From positions 62,001 to 126,000 of the forward strand of contig JAQJVL010000793.1 in NCBI GenBank assembly GCA_035578905.1: DNA of 64,000 nucleotides. The letters are read 5' to 3'. Numbering within the stretch: position 1 is the stretch's first letter; every line of letters starts with the position of its first letter. The notes under the pieces are model-generated. The model saw only the letters and a program-made list of their open reading frames with translations, searched no databases and was not told where the DNA came from. Made by a program: the position numbers and the translations under genes. This document shows, piece by piece, positions 11,426 to 43,683 of this stretch. Origin of the DNA: Stictocephala bisonia (lineage: Eukaryota; Arthropoda; Insecta; Hemiptera; Membracidae).

Positions 11426-12885
11426 ATCAAATGGAAACAAAAAAATGATATTTATGTACTTGTGTGATAAATCAAACTAAAGCAATTCACACACTCATCA
11501 TACACATCTTAACCCTAGTTCCCTTTTTCAAGACGGCATACCTGGGTGCATGCTTGAATATTATTCCAACTATCCTAGTGGTGAAAGATGCTGTAGCGTC
11601 TATCTACTACACTACGTGTGGTAAGGCTCTGCAGCGTTTATTAATCCACACATTTTAAAATATGTCCCCACATTTTATTCTTTGGTCACTGAACACAACT
11701 AGTATCATTGGAATATCAGATTCTAAACTCTGATACATACGTAGATTTAAAAACGTATAAACCTCTGTTTACTTTACGATATTCATTGCCTTCGAACAAT
11801 TATCTTTGTATGACTTTTGGACAATTATTTGAGGCAATTTAGACAGCATGTTCATATAGCCTCTAAGAATATGTCTACATAGTTGTTTTCATCAGCTAGA
11901 ACATAATTCTTTAGATATTATAAAAACTTATATATATTTGAAATCACAACAAAATTGTCTAAAAAGTGGCTATCTCACATTTTGGATATAGAAGGAACTA
12001 CTGTATAAGTAAACCCTAAGATAGAAGAAACATGTTTTGAAACCTGTGTTTTATTGAAGACAATTTTTACATATGTCATATTTGAGTCACTTGTAGTTTT
12101 TTACTTGTTAAACCCTTGATTATACACCTACAATAGATATTTCATCAAATAGGAATATTTGTGCCTGTAATTTTGTTAGTTAGTGAGGCCCTCAACCACA
12201 GCTTGTTTAAACTGCATTACATTTACATGGGACTACAATAGCGCTCCACAATGAACCACAAAAACAGCTGTTATTTTGAGACTCAAAATTTAACATTGAA
12301 TGGAAAATCCATTTATGTATAAAATCAATTTATACATAAATTCAATCAAATTAACTTGTAGATAGAATTACTTCTACCACTCAAATATACCACTATATAT
12401 AATATATTTATATTCGTGTTCAAACATGCAAATCAGGTACCCTGTCTTGAAATAGTGATTTAGAATCAATATTGGCATTTGGTAATACATTTTTTTAAAT
12501 CTCACTCCCCCGAATACACAAGGCTTGAATACTAACCCAATATGCCTGTACAACTAAAAAGGCATATCAAACAAAGGTAAATTGATTTCAAATAAATCAA
12601 TAGTTGTTAAATCTACCACTGAAATAATGCTAGTAATTGGTCATGTCTAAAATTCAATATATTGAAATATATTAGGAATTACATATAGTTTTACAATAAT
12701 AAACAACTGACCTTAATTAACAATGTATTTGATTAATTTTAATTGATATTCTAAAGAGACAAGATATTACACACATTGTCTAATTTCTGTGAACCAAATA
12801 TAAAAAACAAATTCTAGTAACCAATATTTTTTAAGTAATGGATGATTTTCTTTGTAACAGTAAAATATTGAGGGTCTTCAGTAAG
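11426..12885. other. Unassigned A+T-rich sequence
   Basis: Ordinary A+T-rich non-coding sequence with no recognisable gene, RNA or repeat end. Confidence 0.5.
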
Positions 12886-13460
12886 TGGTTTTTTTGCCCT
12901 CCCGGCCGTTGGTGGGCTTTCCCAAACTCTAAGGGCTTCCCCGTGACCGGGGGGTAAAAAAAGTAAGGTAAAAAAAAATTTTTTTTTTTGAATTTTTTCC
13001 CAACAAAAAAGCTAAACTTTTAGAAAAAAAAAAAAAAAACAACAAAAGGGTTCCCGGGAAAAAAAAACTTTTTTCAAACCTATTAAATTTTTTTTAAAGT
13101 TCCAAAAAAGGAATTTTTGCGGGCCCTTTTTTTGTAAATTTTTTTTTTTTTTCAGTTGAAGTTTTTTAAATTTAAAAAAAAAAAGCCCGAAAAACAATGC
13201 AAAACTTTAAAAAAAAACCAAAAAAAGCTTTTCAAATATGTTTTAATTAACGACACTTTTATGAAAAATTAATTTAAAAATCCCCCAAAACTCATTTTGA
13301 CATTTTAATTTTTTGATTATTTTAGCATTTATTTTTTTTAAAAAATAAAAAAATACGGGCCCCCATATCCAAAATTTTTTTGAAAAATTATAAATATCCC
13401 CAAAAATTTTTTTAAAATTGAATGTTTAAAGGGTTTTTAATTTAATTTAAATTTAGATTG

Positions 13461-13500
<40 letters not shown>

Positions 13501-15840
13501 CATTAAAGCAAAATAAATATTTGTTGGATGGTTTTTTAAATAAATTATATTTATAAAGTACAAACTCCAAAAAATAAGTTTATTTTTTAAATAAAGGTGG
13601 TATTAAGAAGGGGTTTTTTTTTTGAAAAATAAAGCTGTCATGTTGGTTAAAAAAAAAAGTTTCAAAAAATTATTTTTATTCAAACAATTTTATTTTAAAT
13701 TTCAAAATTTGGGTCTATTTGATTTTAATAGTTTTATTACATAATCATAAAAAAGACTTTATTTAATTTTTTGTATAAACTACTTTTAAAAAAAAACAAA
13801 AATTTTAAAAATTTTTTATTCTTTCCTTTTAGGGTTCAACTTTTTAAATTTTAATTTTAGCAATCCCCTTAACTTTAATGTAAAAGGTATTAAAAATGGC
13901 TTTTTATATAGATGAAAGGGGAAAAATTGCAAAAAATTTAAAAAAAAGAACTTGCAAAAAAAATTTTTTTTTATATTAAATTTAAAAATAATTTTTTATA
14001 CAACTGCCGAAAAAATCAATTTTATTTAAAATTTTTTTAAACTTTATAAGTTTAAATTATTTAAAAAATTTCAAAATAAATTGCTGTTCAGGGGGTAGAA
14101 TTAAAAATTCTATTTTATTTTTTTAAAATTTTATAAATTTCGAAGTTTTTAAAAAAAAGGGTTCTTTTACAATCATAATGCCCTTTTTAAATTTTTTAAA
14201 AAACTCCCTGAAAAAAAGTAACAGTTTTACAAAAATTTTTTTTTGGGTAAACTTATTTTTTACAAAAAAATTTGGGTTTTTAAAACAATTTTTTTTTTTG
14301 AGTTTTTGAGAAAACTTTATTTGGAAATAAAAGGGTAAAAGAACCCCGAGGTTTTTTTAAAAACCCCGCAAAAAATTTTTTGTAAAAATAGAAAAAATTA
14401 CAAAAGGGGTTTTTCAGTTTACCAAAAAAATTTTTGGGGGGTTTTGGAATATTTTCCCCTTAAAGAATAAATTTAATTTTATAACTTAAAAGAGAATTTC
14501 CGCTTCCCAAATGGGCCACAATTAAAACAACCCTATAAATTCATAAGGATAAGGTAATTTTACAAGGTTACTGGGCAAAGGTTAATTTTTTAAAACCAAT
14601 TTTTTTTTTAAAAACCCCTTTTCCCTTTTCCCTAAAAAGGGTTGGGAAAAATTTTTTTAAAAATTTTTTATTTTTAAAAAAATGTATTTGTCTTTTTAAA
14701 ATTTTTGTTTTTTTTTCCTAATTAAAAAGAAAAAAATATTTTTAAAAAAAAAAAATTCAAAAAAAAAATTTAAATTTTTTTGATAAAAAATATGCAAAAT
14801 TGACAAAAAAACCGTTTTTTTTCGGTTAAATAAATGCGATTTTTGAAATTTTTAATTTTTAAACCCCCCAATTCAAAAGAAAATATTAAAAATTTTAAAT
14901 GTTTTTTTAATCCGCCAGTCCAAAAACCCGGAAAAAACCCCTATTTTTAATTTCATTTTGAAAGGTTTCACAAAAAAATTTTTTTTGGGTTTTTTTATTT
15001 TAAAAGAATTTTTTAATCCCGAAATTTTTGATATTTTTTTGAAGGCCCCAGGAAAAACATTTAATTTTTTCCCTTAAAATAAAAATTTAAAAAAATTTCC
15101 CTTAAAAATTTTTTTCTAATAAAAACAAAAACATGAATAAAATTAAATAAAAATTCAATAATGGATTTACTCAACTAAAAGATTTTTTTTAATTTAAATT
15201 TAAATTTTTTTAAACGGTTATTTGCTTTTTTACTTTAAAAAGATGCCCGGATTTGTGTTAAACAATTTTTTAAATTTTTTTCCGTTTTTTTTTTACAAAA
15301 AAATTAAAAAAGTAAAAAAAAATAAACCGTTTTAAACTCCCTGCAAAAAAAACCACACTGCTTTTCAAAAACCTTTTAACCATTTTTTAAATCCAAATTG
15401 TTTTTTGTTTTTTACGAAATTTTGGGTAAAAAACTTTTTTTAAAAAAATTATTTTGGTTTAATTTTTAAAACCCAGGAAAAGGAAAAAAAAATTTTAAAT
15501 TTTGGTATTTTTAACTTAATTTTTTTTAAAATTTCATAATAAAAAATAATATTCTAATAAAAGTACATTATTTGTATTAAGACAAAATATCATCCATGAC
15601 ATGACTGTATTAAGTAGAAACAAGTTTTTTCTTCAAATCGTAGTTGAGTTAAGCATAAAATTTAAATTTTAAAATTTTCCAGAAAAAATTATATGAACCG
15701 ATTTAATAGTTTTTTTACCAAAAAAAAATTTATCATAAATGTTTTTTTTTTGGCAAAAAGTAAAAATACCAGTTTCCTTGTCCTTCATATAAAAAAACCG
15801 GGTTGGTACTAAAAAATGTATAATTTATACTTATTTAAGT
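12886..15840. other. Homopolymer-smeared, low-quality-looking sequence
   Basis: From about 12886 the texture changes abruptly: almost every base sits in a run of three or more (AAAAAA, TTTTTT, CCCC, GGGG), with a run of more than 40 A at about 13458-13498. Coding, repeat and splice signals cannot be read. Short normal-looking islands occur (for example 15560-15650). This looks like uncorrected consensus in which bases were overwritten by their neighbours, not natural DNA, so nothing is annotated inside it. Confidence 0.7.
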
Positions 15841-16521
15841 AAAGCTTTAAAATAATCTATCTATCAACAAGAATGTAAGACAAACAGATTGGAATTTTCA
15901 ATTTAAATAATATCAGTTCACTATACAAGTGCGAAGCAATTTATGCGCTCTCTTCAGCCATGTTAAAAAAATGTATTAAAATTAAAAAAGGCATTTTTCA
16001 TAGTAAATATGATCAAGCAATACAAAGGTCCAGCCTTTGGCTATGCTTACAACTTTTTATTTTTTTATTAAATAATTACTATTCTGTTATCATACACTAA
16101 ATTATAAAAGTAAAATTATTCAAACTAGTACTTGGCTCACAGAAAATCCATTGGAATGAGATAGTTGAATGAACACAATTTACATTAACATTTGTGTTTT
16201 TAACAAACAGATATACAAATTCAGAATAATTCAGACTGTTAAAAAAGCACATTACAAACCAAATCCAAACAAATATTAAAAATGGATAAATAGATAAAAA
16301 TTACTTTGAAAAACACAATATACATAGGGTAAGCTGCCAACGTTTGCAACATAACCTGGACATAATTCTTCTAAAAGCAGATCACAGAAATTTACACATA
16401 ATTCTTAAAACAAAAAGAATAAAAACGGCCACAGTAAATAATCGAAACAGTCTTAACAAATATGTTTTACAAATAACCTAAAATATGACATAACATCTGT
16501 ATTTGGTTGTAAATTTGAAAT
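15841..16521 (-). other. Region downstream of Arp1, possible distal 3' UTR
   Basis: The sequence quality is normal again. No gene of its own is recognised. On the minus strand it follows the Arp1 stop codon and could hold a longer 3' UTR; there are several further AATAAA-type signals on that strand. Confidence 0.4.
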
Positions 16522-16527
16522 TTTATT
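16522..16527 (-). terminator. Candidate poly(A) signal of Arp1
   Basis: AATAAA on the minus strand (TTTATT on plus), 178 bases past the Arp1 stop codon. It is the first such hexamer after the stop that I find. Use is inferred from position only. Confidence 0.4.
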
Positions 16528-16704
16528 ACTCCCTAATAAATTACTATGATTTAGAATTTATATATTTAAATAATTAACTAGTATATAAATAATAATCAAC
16601 AAATATAAAACTAAGTAATAAATAATATTTAGTATTTGTAAGCAAACTTTGTGATTTGGTTTTCACCCCTTATAAAACAATGGGAATATTAAATTGTTAG
16701 GGGT

Positions 16705-38235
<21,531 letters not shown>

Positions 38236-38420
38236 ATTATATATTTATACAAGTAAAATGTTCAATTTCACAAAACACTAACTAGCCTACAGCACAATTT
38301 TAAGGTTGGTTGATTCGCCCGTCCGGCAGTCCGTCACCTCTCACTTTCTGATTCGTTGAAGCTTTTGAAGCCTTTCTTTCTGCAACAGCCTACAAAACCA
38401 GCGAAGATTACGACTTGCTG
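38236..38420 (-). promoter_or_regulatory. Arp1 5' UTR/promoter region
   Basis: This lies immediately upstream of the Arp1 start codon. It is less A+T-rich than the surroundings at 38305-38345 (GATTCGCCCGTCCGGCAGTC), as around many insect housekeeping promoters. No TATA box or confident initiator is seen, so only the approximate location is given. Confidence 0.35.
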
Positions 38421-38739
38421 TCTGATGTTCATATCAACAAAATAATAGAGACATCAAAAAAAGTTGCATACCATATTCTTTACATATGCATAAATAATTA
38501 TATTTGTACTAACAGAATTTAGAATGTAAGACTGGAATTATGTACGTGTGTGTATATATATAAATAGCTATTAAAAATGATACAAATTTATTTTAAAAAT
38601 AAAAAATCGGAAACATTGGTTTTATAGTGACCATTTTTTATGTCGAGATCATAAATAGAGAGAAAACAATTATGCATGTTCGCCCTGTCAATAAATGATA
38701 AAATTTGAATTTAAATATTCAAAACATGATCTAAAGCAA

Positions 38740-39470
38740 CCTAATTATGTAAATTCCCTGAATCTTATGGATGGTGTCCCTGTGTGACGTGTCAGTTATG
38801 TTAGCTTTTTGTATGTCTTGTCGTACTTCTTTCATCCAAGGTGTTGTGCTTGTAGGTGAGTTTATATGGTTTAGTATTTTCTTGGTTATTCGTGTATCAG
38901 ATAATTTGTCTATGTGTGACAACTTTAAGCGTCTTTTCTTGATGTCTGTTTCGATGTTTGAGTAAATTTCTACGGTTTCGTTCTTATGTAGCCTGTATCC
39001 TTTTGGCGTGAGTCTTGCTCCTAGTATTTTTCTGATGATTTTTCTTTCTTCTATTTTGATTTCATCTAGATCTCATTTCTGTCTAGTGCTAGTGTTTCGC
39101 TGGCATATAGTACTGCGGGTTTAATGGCCATGTTGTAGTATCTGAGCTTGGTCTTGTAATTCTCCTCTCAACTTAGTATTTGTGTCTTGGTGAATGAAAT
39201 CTGCTATCCTACTTTTCCTGCACATTCTTTCGAGGTTTTTATTTGTTTCCTCATTGATTCTTGGTCGTATGTTAAGATCGCTAGGTCATCTGCGAGGGCT
39301 AGGTAACGTATGTCGATTTTTTTCTGCCAATGGTGAATAGTTTCCTCTTGTTTTGTTTTTTGGTTCTTTTTCCCATTCTTCCATTACTTTGTGTTATACG
39401 ATGTTGAATAGTAGTCGTAATAGCCCGTCTACCTGCCTCACACCTATGTGTATCTCGAATTGTTCTTTTA
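38740..39470 (-). pseudogene. Non-LTR reverse transcriptase C-terminal fragment
   Basis: On the minus strand the order is ALADDLAILTYDQESMRKQ (about 39240-39300, the [YF]ADD catalytic box changed to LADD), KLRYYNMAIKPAVLYASETL-like (about 39090-39160), KIEERKIIRKILGARLTPKG (about 39000-39060) and KLSDTRITKKILNHINS with TPWMKEVRQDI (38770-38900). This is the pattern of RTE/R-type LINE tails in insects. Several stops interrupt it. It is not related to the Jockey-like copies at 46 and 50 kb. Confidence 0.65.
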
Positions 39471-39589
39471 GGAATTAATGACTTGAATGGGACATTTATT
39501 ATTATTATTGTTGATGGTTAGGGACAACATACTATGGAATTAGGGAACGGCTAATGAAGACTAGTTACTTCTAGAGACCGAGGATCATT

Positions 39590-39950
39590 GGCTTATGGTT
39601 AAATGTGAGGGACAGTACCTTTTCCTTGTCTTGTTAAGTGTTCCTAAGGACTCACACCTGGGCCCTTTGCTTTCCAATATCTTTATTGATTACATAAAAA
39701 TGTAATGTTTATGTCATATTCACTAATGATTTCAAAATCCAGGGTTTATTCTAATTCTCGTCAAGGAAATCATCAACATTTATTTTACTACATTCAAATT
39801 ATAGGTGTCTTGATTATGACATGGAATTAAATTTCCCCAAATTTAATGTTCCATCATTTGTTCGTATTCATTATCCATAAACTTTTAACTATAGGATTGA
39901 TAATATGGGTTTGAATAATTAAAGCCAGGTCAGAGCCAGGATTGATTAGC
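39590..39950 (+). pseudogene. Strongly decayed reverse transcriptase remnant
   Basis: Plus-strand frames show a degraded HLGPLLSNIFIDYIKM-like segment (about 39650-39705), followed by a [YF]xNDFKI box (about 39717-39737) and a weak MELNFPKFNV-type segment (about 39820-39850). This is the usual reverse-transcriptase order with many changes. Recognition is by pattern only. Confidence 0.35.
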
Positions 39951-39979
39951 GAGTGTGAATGAAAGCACTGTTAGCAGCC

Positions 39980-39980
39980 G

Positions 39981-40049
<69 letters not shown>
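39980..40049. repeat. TA microsatellite, left of the pogo element
   Basis: About 35 TA units ending exactly at the first base of the transposon. Confidence 0.95.
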
Positions 40050-40051
<2 letters not shown>

Positions 40052-40078
40052 GTCAACTGGGGTGGCTTTAGCCCTTAA

Positions 40079-40471
40079 GGGTGACTTTGGCCCAAAGAGA
40101 AAAAAAACTTTCAATCCTACACTGTTCATTTCATTTTCCACCAAATTCGATGTTATGGTGCTCATTTTGCTGCTTACTCTATGTTCTTTCTAGTCTATGC
40201 AACTATAGTATATACTCTATGGCCTGACAGTTGGCAATGTTGTCAACACAGCTGTCTGCAATTTTGGTGAAAGGTTATACCGGTTCAACTTCTGATGGTC
40301 ACAGTTGTGCATTTATAGCTTTACTATAGGTAAGTGTCACAAATTATTCTTTATATATCTGCTAAACATCATATTTATGTGATTTAAATGTTTTCCTTAT
40401 GATTTAATTTTTATCAGCAAAAATATGTGTTGGGGTGACTTTAGCCCAACTTTTGGGGTGTCTTTAGCCCA
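40079..40471 (+). repeat. Left subterminal repeats of the pogo element
   Basis: GGGTGACTTTGGCCC at 40079-40093, GGGGTGACTTTAGCCCA at 40432-40448 and GGGGTGTCTTTAGCCCA at 40455-40471 repeat the block in the terminal inverted repeat in the same orientation. They are probably additional transposase-binding sites. Confidence 0.7.
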
Positions 40472-40623
40472 CATATTTCTAGGTTAGAAAATAGTGTTTT
40501 TAAGATGCTGTCATCTAAATGTTTGTATTTCCAATGTATTTAGGTCCCAAAACACTTTTATTAACTTTAACAAATCAATCTAATGCATAGGTACCATCTT
40601 TTTTGTTTTAGGCCCTGTTAACC

Positions 40624-42489
40624 ATGCCTAGAAAATACAAAAGGACTCTCGGGTCTAGGCCTTATGCGAACTACTCTTCAGAGACGTTGGAGGAATGTTT
40701 AACAGCAATTCGTTCCAAGGAGATAACCCAGCGTGCTGCTGAAGAGAAGTATGGGATTCCTCGAGCAACAATTAAAAACAAGCTAGCTGGTAAACATTCA
40801 AAACCAAAAGGAGGTACAACGACTTTCACAGCAGAAGAGGAGCGAATTTTTGAAGAACACCTTGTGCGGTTAAGTGACTTTGGATTTCCCGTGAGTGAAC
40901 TTGACTTTCGTTTTACTGTTAAAGCCTACCTTGATAAAAAAGGAACTAAAATTGGAAAATTTAAAGATAACTTGCCAGGCTATGACTGGGCTAAGGGATT
41001 TTTGAATCGGCACCCTCTTCTGTCAACCAGATTCAGCAAAAATATTAAAAAGGTTAGAGCTCAGGTTAACGCAGAAGTTATTGATTGTTACATGGAAAAT
41101 TTGGCTAAAGAACTTGATAATGTGCTGCCGAGTCATATTTTTAATTATGACGAAACAAATCTGACAGATGATCCCGGAAGTAAACGGGTCATTTGCAAAC
41201 GGGGCACAAAGTATGTTGAGAATATTTGCAATTTTTCCAAAAGTTCTACCTCAGTAATGTTTTGCGGCAATGCCGAAGGCAAATGTTTACCCCCATATGT
41301 TGTGTTCAAAGCTGAACATTTGTGGTCTACTTGGACCGAAAATGGTCCACAAAACTGCCGTTACAACCGGACAAAGAGCGGTTGGTTTGACTGCAATACA
41401 TTTGAAGATTGGTTTGAATCGCTATTTCTACCATCTGTCAAAAATCTAGCTGGGCCTAAGGTAATGATTGGTGATAATCTATCTTCCCACATTAGCATTA
41501 GAGTTTTGGAACTGTGCGAAAACCATAATATTAGGTTTGTTTGCTTACCGCCTAATACAACTCATTTAACACAGCCTTTAGACGTGGCTTTCTTTTCGCC
41601 GATGAAAAGAATTTGGCGATCCATACTACGTAAATGGAAAGAGTCTAAATCGAGTGCCAAGTTTCAGACTGTCCCTAAAGACATTTTTCCAGGACTGCTA
41701 AATGAGCTTATGAATGGCCTAAAGGGAAACCAAGCTGCAAATCTTATCTCTGGTTTTGCTAAATGTGGTATTTTTCCACTAAACAAACAGATGCTACTCG
41801 ATCGTCTCCCTAAGAAATTGACCGAGGATGATGTTGGATATGTCGGAGAGGCGTTTTTGGAGCAACTAGAGAAAAACCGAAGTGACTATGTTAACCCTTC
41901 CAATTCGGCAAGAAAAAAGCGGAAAAAGGTAGAAGTTCCTGCTGGAAAGAGCATTTCTGTTCAAGATGTCTTGACTGCTGAAAGTGAACAAGTTTCTCCT
42001 GTTGGAAAGCAAAAATCTATCCCAAAAAAGAAGAAGCGGAAGAGTCCTACTCCAAGTTCCTCGTCCGAAGATGAACCACAGATACTGTTGGAGTCAGATG
42101 GAGAGTCTGAAACATTCTCTGATTGTGAATTAGGCATAGACAGTGGTTCTCCAATGACTACCGGTACAAAAAGTAGGCCTACAAGTACTCGGGTTGAACC
42201 ACGTGCAAGTGTCAAAAAATCGCACGTACCGGTAACCTTTGACGACTGTGAGATTGACAATTTTGTGATTGTTCTGTATAATGGTCAAAAATACCCAGGG
42301 AAAATAACCAGTTTGTCAAAAGAGAATGTAACTGTTGAGTGCATGCAGCAAGGTTTGAAGTGCTGGAGGTGGCCAGAGCGGGTCGACAGTCATGAATATC
42401 AATGGGACGACATTCTGTGCAAAATCAACCCACCAAAAGTGCTAAAGAGGAACCAATTTTTGGTTCCTGAACTACAAGTTTTCATATAA
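40624..42489 (+). CDS. pogo/Tigger-type transposase, intact
   Basis: A 621-residue protein that would cut and paste the surrounding element in the nucleus. Residues about 18-57 form a psq-type helix-turn-helix (TQRAAEEKYGIPRATIKNKL), followed by a CENP-B-type second helix-turn-helix (about 69-140, with WAKGFLNRHP near its end). The DDE core has D176 in FNYDETN, D284 in MIGDNLSSH and D320 in THLTQPLDVAFFSPM, with 35 residues between the second and third Asp. Lys/Arg-rich nuclear localisation candidates (KKRKK, PKKKKRK) and a Ser/Asp/Glu-rich spacer follow (about 430-530). The last 90 residues (FVIVLYNGQKYPGKI to QWDDILCKI) look like a small beta-barrel, Tudor- or SH3-like. ATG at 40624 is preceded by TTTTGTTTTAG, a possible splice acceptor of a 5' UTR intron. 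No stop or frameshift is present. Confidence 0.9.
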   Translation: MPRKYKRTLGSRPYANYSSETLEECLTAIRSKEITQRAAEEKYGIPRATIKNKLAGKHSKPKGGTTTFTAEEERIFEEHLVRLSDFGFPVSELDFRFTVKAYLDKKGTKIGKFKDNLPGYDWAKGFLNRHPLLSTRFSKNIKKVRAQVNAEVIDCYMENLAKELDNVLPSHIFNYDETNLTDDPGSKRVICKRGTKYVENICNFSKSSTSVMFCGNAEGKCLPPYVVFKAEHLWSTWTENGPQNCRYNRTKSGWFDCNTFEDWFESLFLPSVKNLAGPKVMIGDNLSSHISIRVLELCENHNIRFVCLPPNTTHLTQPLDVAFFSPMKRIWRSILRKWKESKSSAKFQTVPKDIFPGLLNELMNGLKGNQAANLISGFAKCGIFPLNKQMLLDRLPKKLTEDDVGYVGEAFLEQLEKNRSDYVNPSNSARKKRKKVEVPAGKSISVQDVLTAESEQVSPVGKQKSIPKKKKRKSPTPSSSSEDEPQILLESDGESETFSDCELGIDSGSPMTTGTKSRPTSTRVEPRASVKKSHVPVTFDDCEIDNFVIVLYNGQKYPGKITSLSKENVTVECMQQGLKCWRWPERVDSHEYQWDDILCKINPPKVLKRNQFLVPELQVFI

Positions 42490-42660
42490 GTTTTCTCAGT
42501 AGGCCCTATATTATTATTATTATTTAACTTAGTCCCCTAGTTTTTACATTGTGAAAAAGTCACTAGGCTTACGTTAGTTTACTTATTAAAATTAATTGTT
42601 ATTAATTGTGCCAATATTTGTCTACCATCCTAAACCCCATTTTATATACAGTATGAACTA

Positions 42661-42770
42661 TATTGAAAGTAAAATATGTGTAGGTTTAGCCCAAGTCATC
42701 AAAGACATGGTTTTTATATGGTATTTAACATTTGGGCTAAAGTGACCCCAAGTCAGTGTCAGCTTTAGCC
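42661..42770 (-). repeat. Right subterminal repeats of the pogo element
   Basis: TTGGGCTAAAGTGACCCCA at 42732-42750 is the inverted form of the end motif, and AGCTTTAGCCCAAA at 42761-42774 and GGTTTAGCCCAAG near 42683 are partial copies in direct orientation. Confidence 0.6.
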
Positions 42771-42957
42771 CAAATTTAAATATTAAATAAAAATTCCTAA
42801 TTGAGGTTAACACTATTGTTTCTTATTTTAAAATGTTCAATGGTTCATGTACAAAGTAAAACTAATACTGGTTTAATGGTTTTTTAAATAGTTACATATA
42901 TATGGAACAAAATTCAGCAAAAAACTTGAAATTTGGGCCAAAGTGACCCCGGTTGAC

Positions 42958-42959
<2 letters not shown>

Positions 42960-43018
<59 letters not shown>
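42960..43018. repeat. TA microsatellite, right of the pogo element
   Basis: About 29 TA units starting at the last base of the transposon and running into the Penelope-like terminal repeat. Confidence 0.95.
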
Positions 43019-43021
<3 letters not shown>

Positions 43022-43085
43022 GATGTAATAAAATTAAAAAACAGAGTACCCTTATATTTTTTTATTAAAACTCATTACACAACAT

Positions 43086-43111
43086 GTTTCGACTTTTTTG
43101 TCATTTTCTAG
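43086..43111 (-). ncRNA. Hammerhead-like core, left repeat
   Basis: The complement reads CTAGAAAATGACAAAAAAGT then CGAAAC. Penelope-like terminal repeats carry small hammerhead ribozymes with a CUGANGA box, a short stem and GAAAC. Here the stem (TGAC/GTC with an A-rich loop) and GAAAC are present, but the first box is altered (CTAGAAA). Probably a decayed ribozyme. Confidence 0.3.
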
Positions 43112-43149
43112 TGTAAATTAAATAATTAAGTTGAGTATATAATAATTGT

Positions 43150-43514
43150 TTAAATAAAATTGTAAAACATGTGGTTTTTGTAAATATTGATGAATATGGA
43201 TAAGTTGGTGATATTTTTAGTTATAATGTTTAATGTTTCGAATCTTATCAAAAATAGGGTTTGTATAATTGAAAAATTGATTTGTGTGTTCAACATGTTC
43301 ACTGGATTTTCTTGTTGTGCTAAATATATATGTAATTCTTCTGTTGCATTCATTTTCTTGCCCTTTTTCATAAAATTTAATATTTTCATGTTTTCTTCCA
43401 TTTTTGTGTATGTGTGGTCTGTAGAGAGCAAGTGTTCTGCGAATGTGGATTTCATTGTAGTTGTGTTATAGCTTCTGAGAGCTTGTATATGTTCTTGAAA
43501 GCGTTCATTTTTGA
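43150..43514 (-). pseudogene. Penelope-like GIY-YIG endonuclease C-terminal fragment
   Basis: The minus strand reads IKNERFQEHIQALRSYNTTT, then STFAEHLLSTDHTYTKMEEN, MKILNFMKKGKKMNATEELH, IYLAQQENPVNMLNTQINF. The FAEHLL-x-x-x-HTY, KGKKMNxxEELHIY and NMLNTQ blocks are the usual end of Penelope-like proteins, whose GIY-YIG domain nicks DNA for insertion. The reverse transcriptase and the GIY and YIG boxes are absent, so the fragment is inactive. Confidence 0.72.
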
Positions 43515-43532
43515 TAAGATATTTAATTTACA

Positions 43533-43558
43533 CTAGAAAATGACAAAAAAGTCGAAAC
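43533..43558 (+). ncRNA. Hammerhead-like core, right repeat
   Basis: The inverted copy of the same motif on the plus strand, with the same change in the first box. It is listed because both arms keep the TGAC/GTC stem and GAAAC. Confidence 0.3.
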
Positions 43559-43651
43559 ATGTTGTGTAATGAGTTTTAATAAAAAAATATAAGGGTACCT
43601 ACTCTGTTTTTTTAATTTTATTACATCCTAAAATACGTAAGTAGCCCTAAT

Positions 43652-43683
43652 CTTTTCCTTTAATATATATATTAAAGGAAAAG
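43652..43683. repeat. 32-base perfect palindrome
   Basis: CTTTTCCTTTAATATA and its exact reverse complement TATATTAAAGGAAAAG are adjacent. It lies just outside the right end of the Penelope-like remnant. Confidence 0.9.

Larger units (their letters stand above)
40050..42959 (+). mobile_element. Complete pogo/Tigger-type transposon
   Basis: The 2,910-bp element has inverted ends starting CCGTCAACTGGGG on the left and CCGTCAACCGGGG on the complement of the right, followed by a G[T/G][GC]NCTTT[AG]GCCC block. It lies within a TA microsatellite, which continues on both sides, as expected of an element that targets TA. The same GGGGTGACTTTAGCCCA-type motif recurs inside both ends. It contains one unbroken transposase gene. 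The structure is that of an autonomous, possibly recently active copy. Confidence 0.88.
43018..43635. mobile_element. Penelope-like element remnant with inverted ends
   Basis: The left end (43018-43112) and right end (43533-43632) are inverted copies of about 95 bases, ending in GGATGTAATAAAATTAAAA and containing CATGTTTCGACTTTTTTGTC. Between them is the C-terminal GIY-YIG region of a Penelope-like retroelement on the minus strand. Inverted terminal repeats and severe 5' truncation are common in this group. It is related to the foldback copy at 24.9-25.1 kb; both adjoin TA microsatellites. Confidence 0.7.

Noticed and set aside
41961..42260. 99-codon minus-strand open reading frame
   Set aside because: Antisense shadow of the Ser/Glu-rich part of the pogo transposase.
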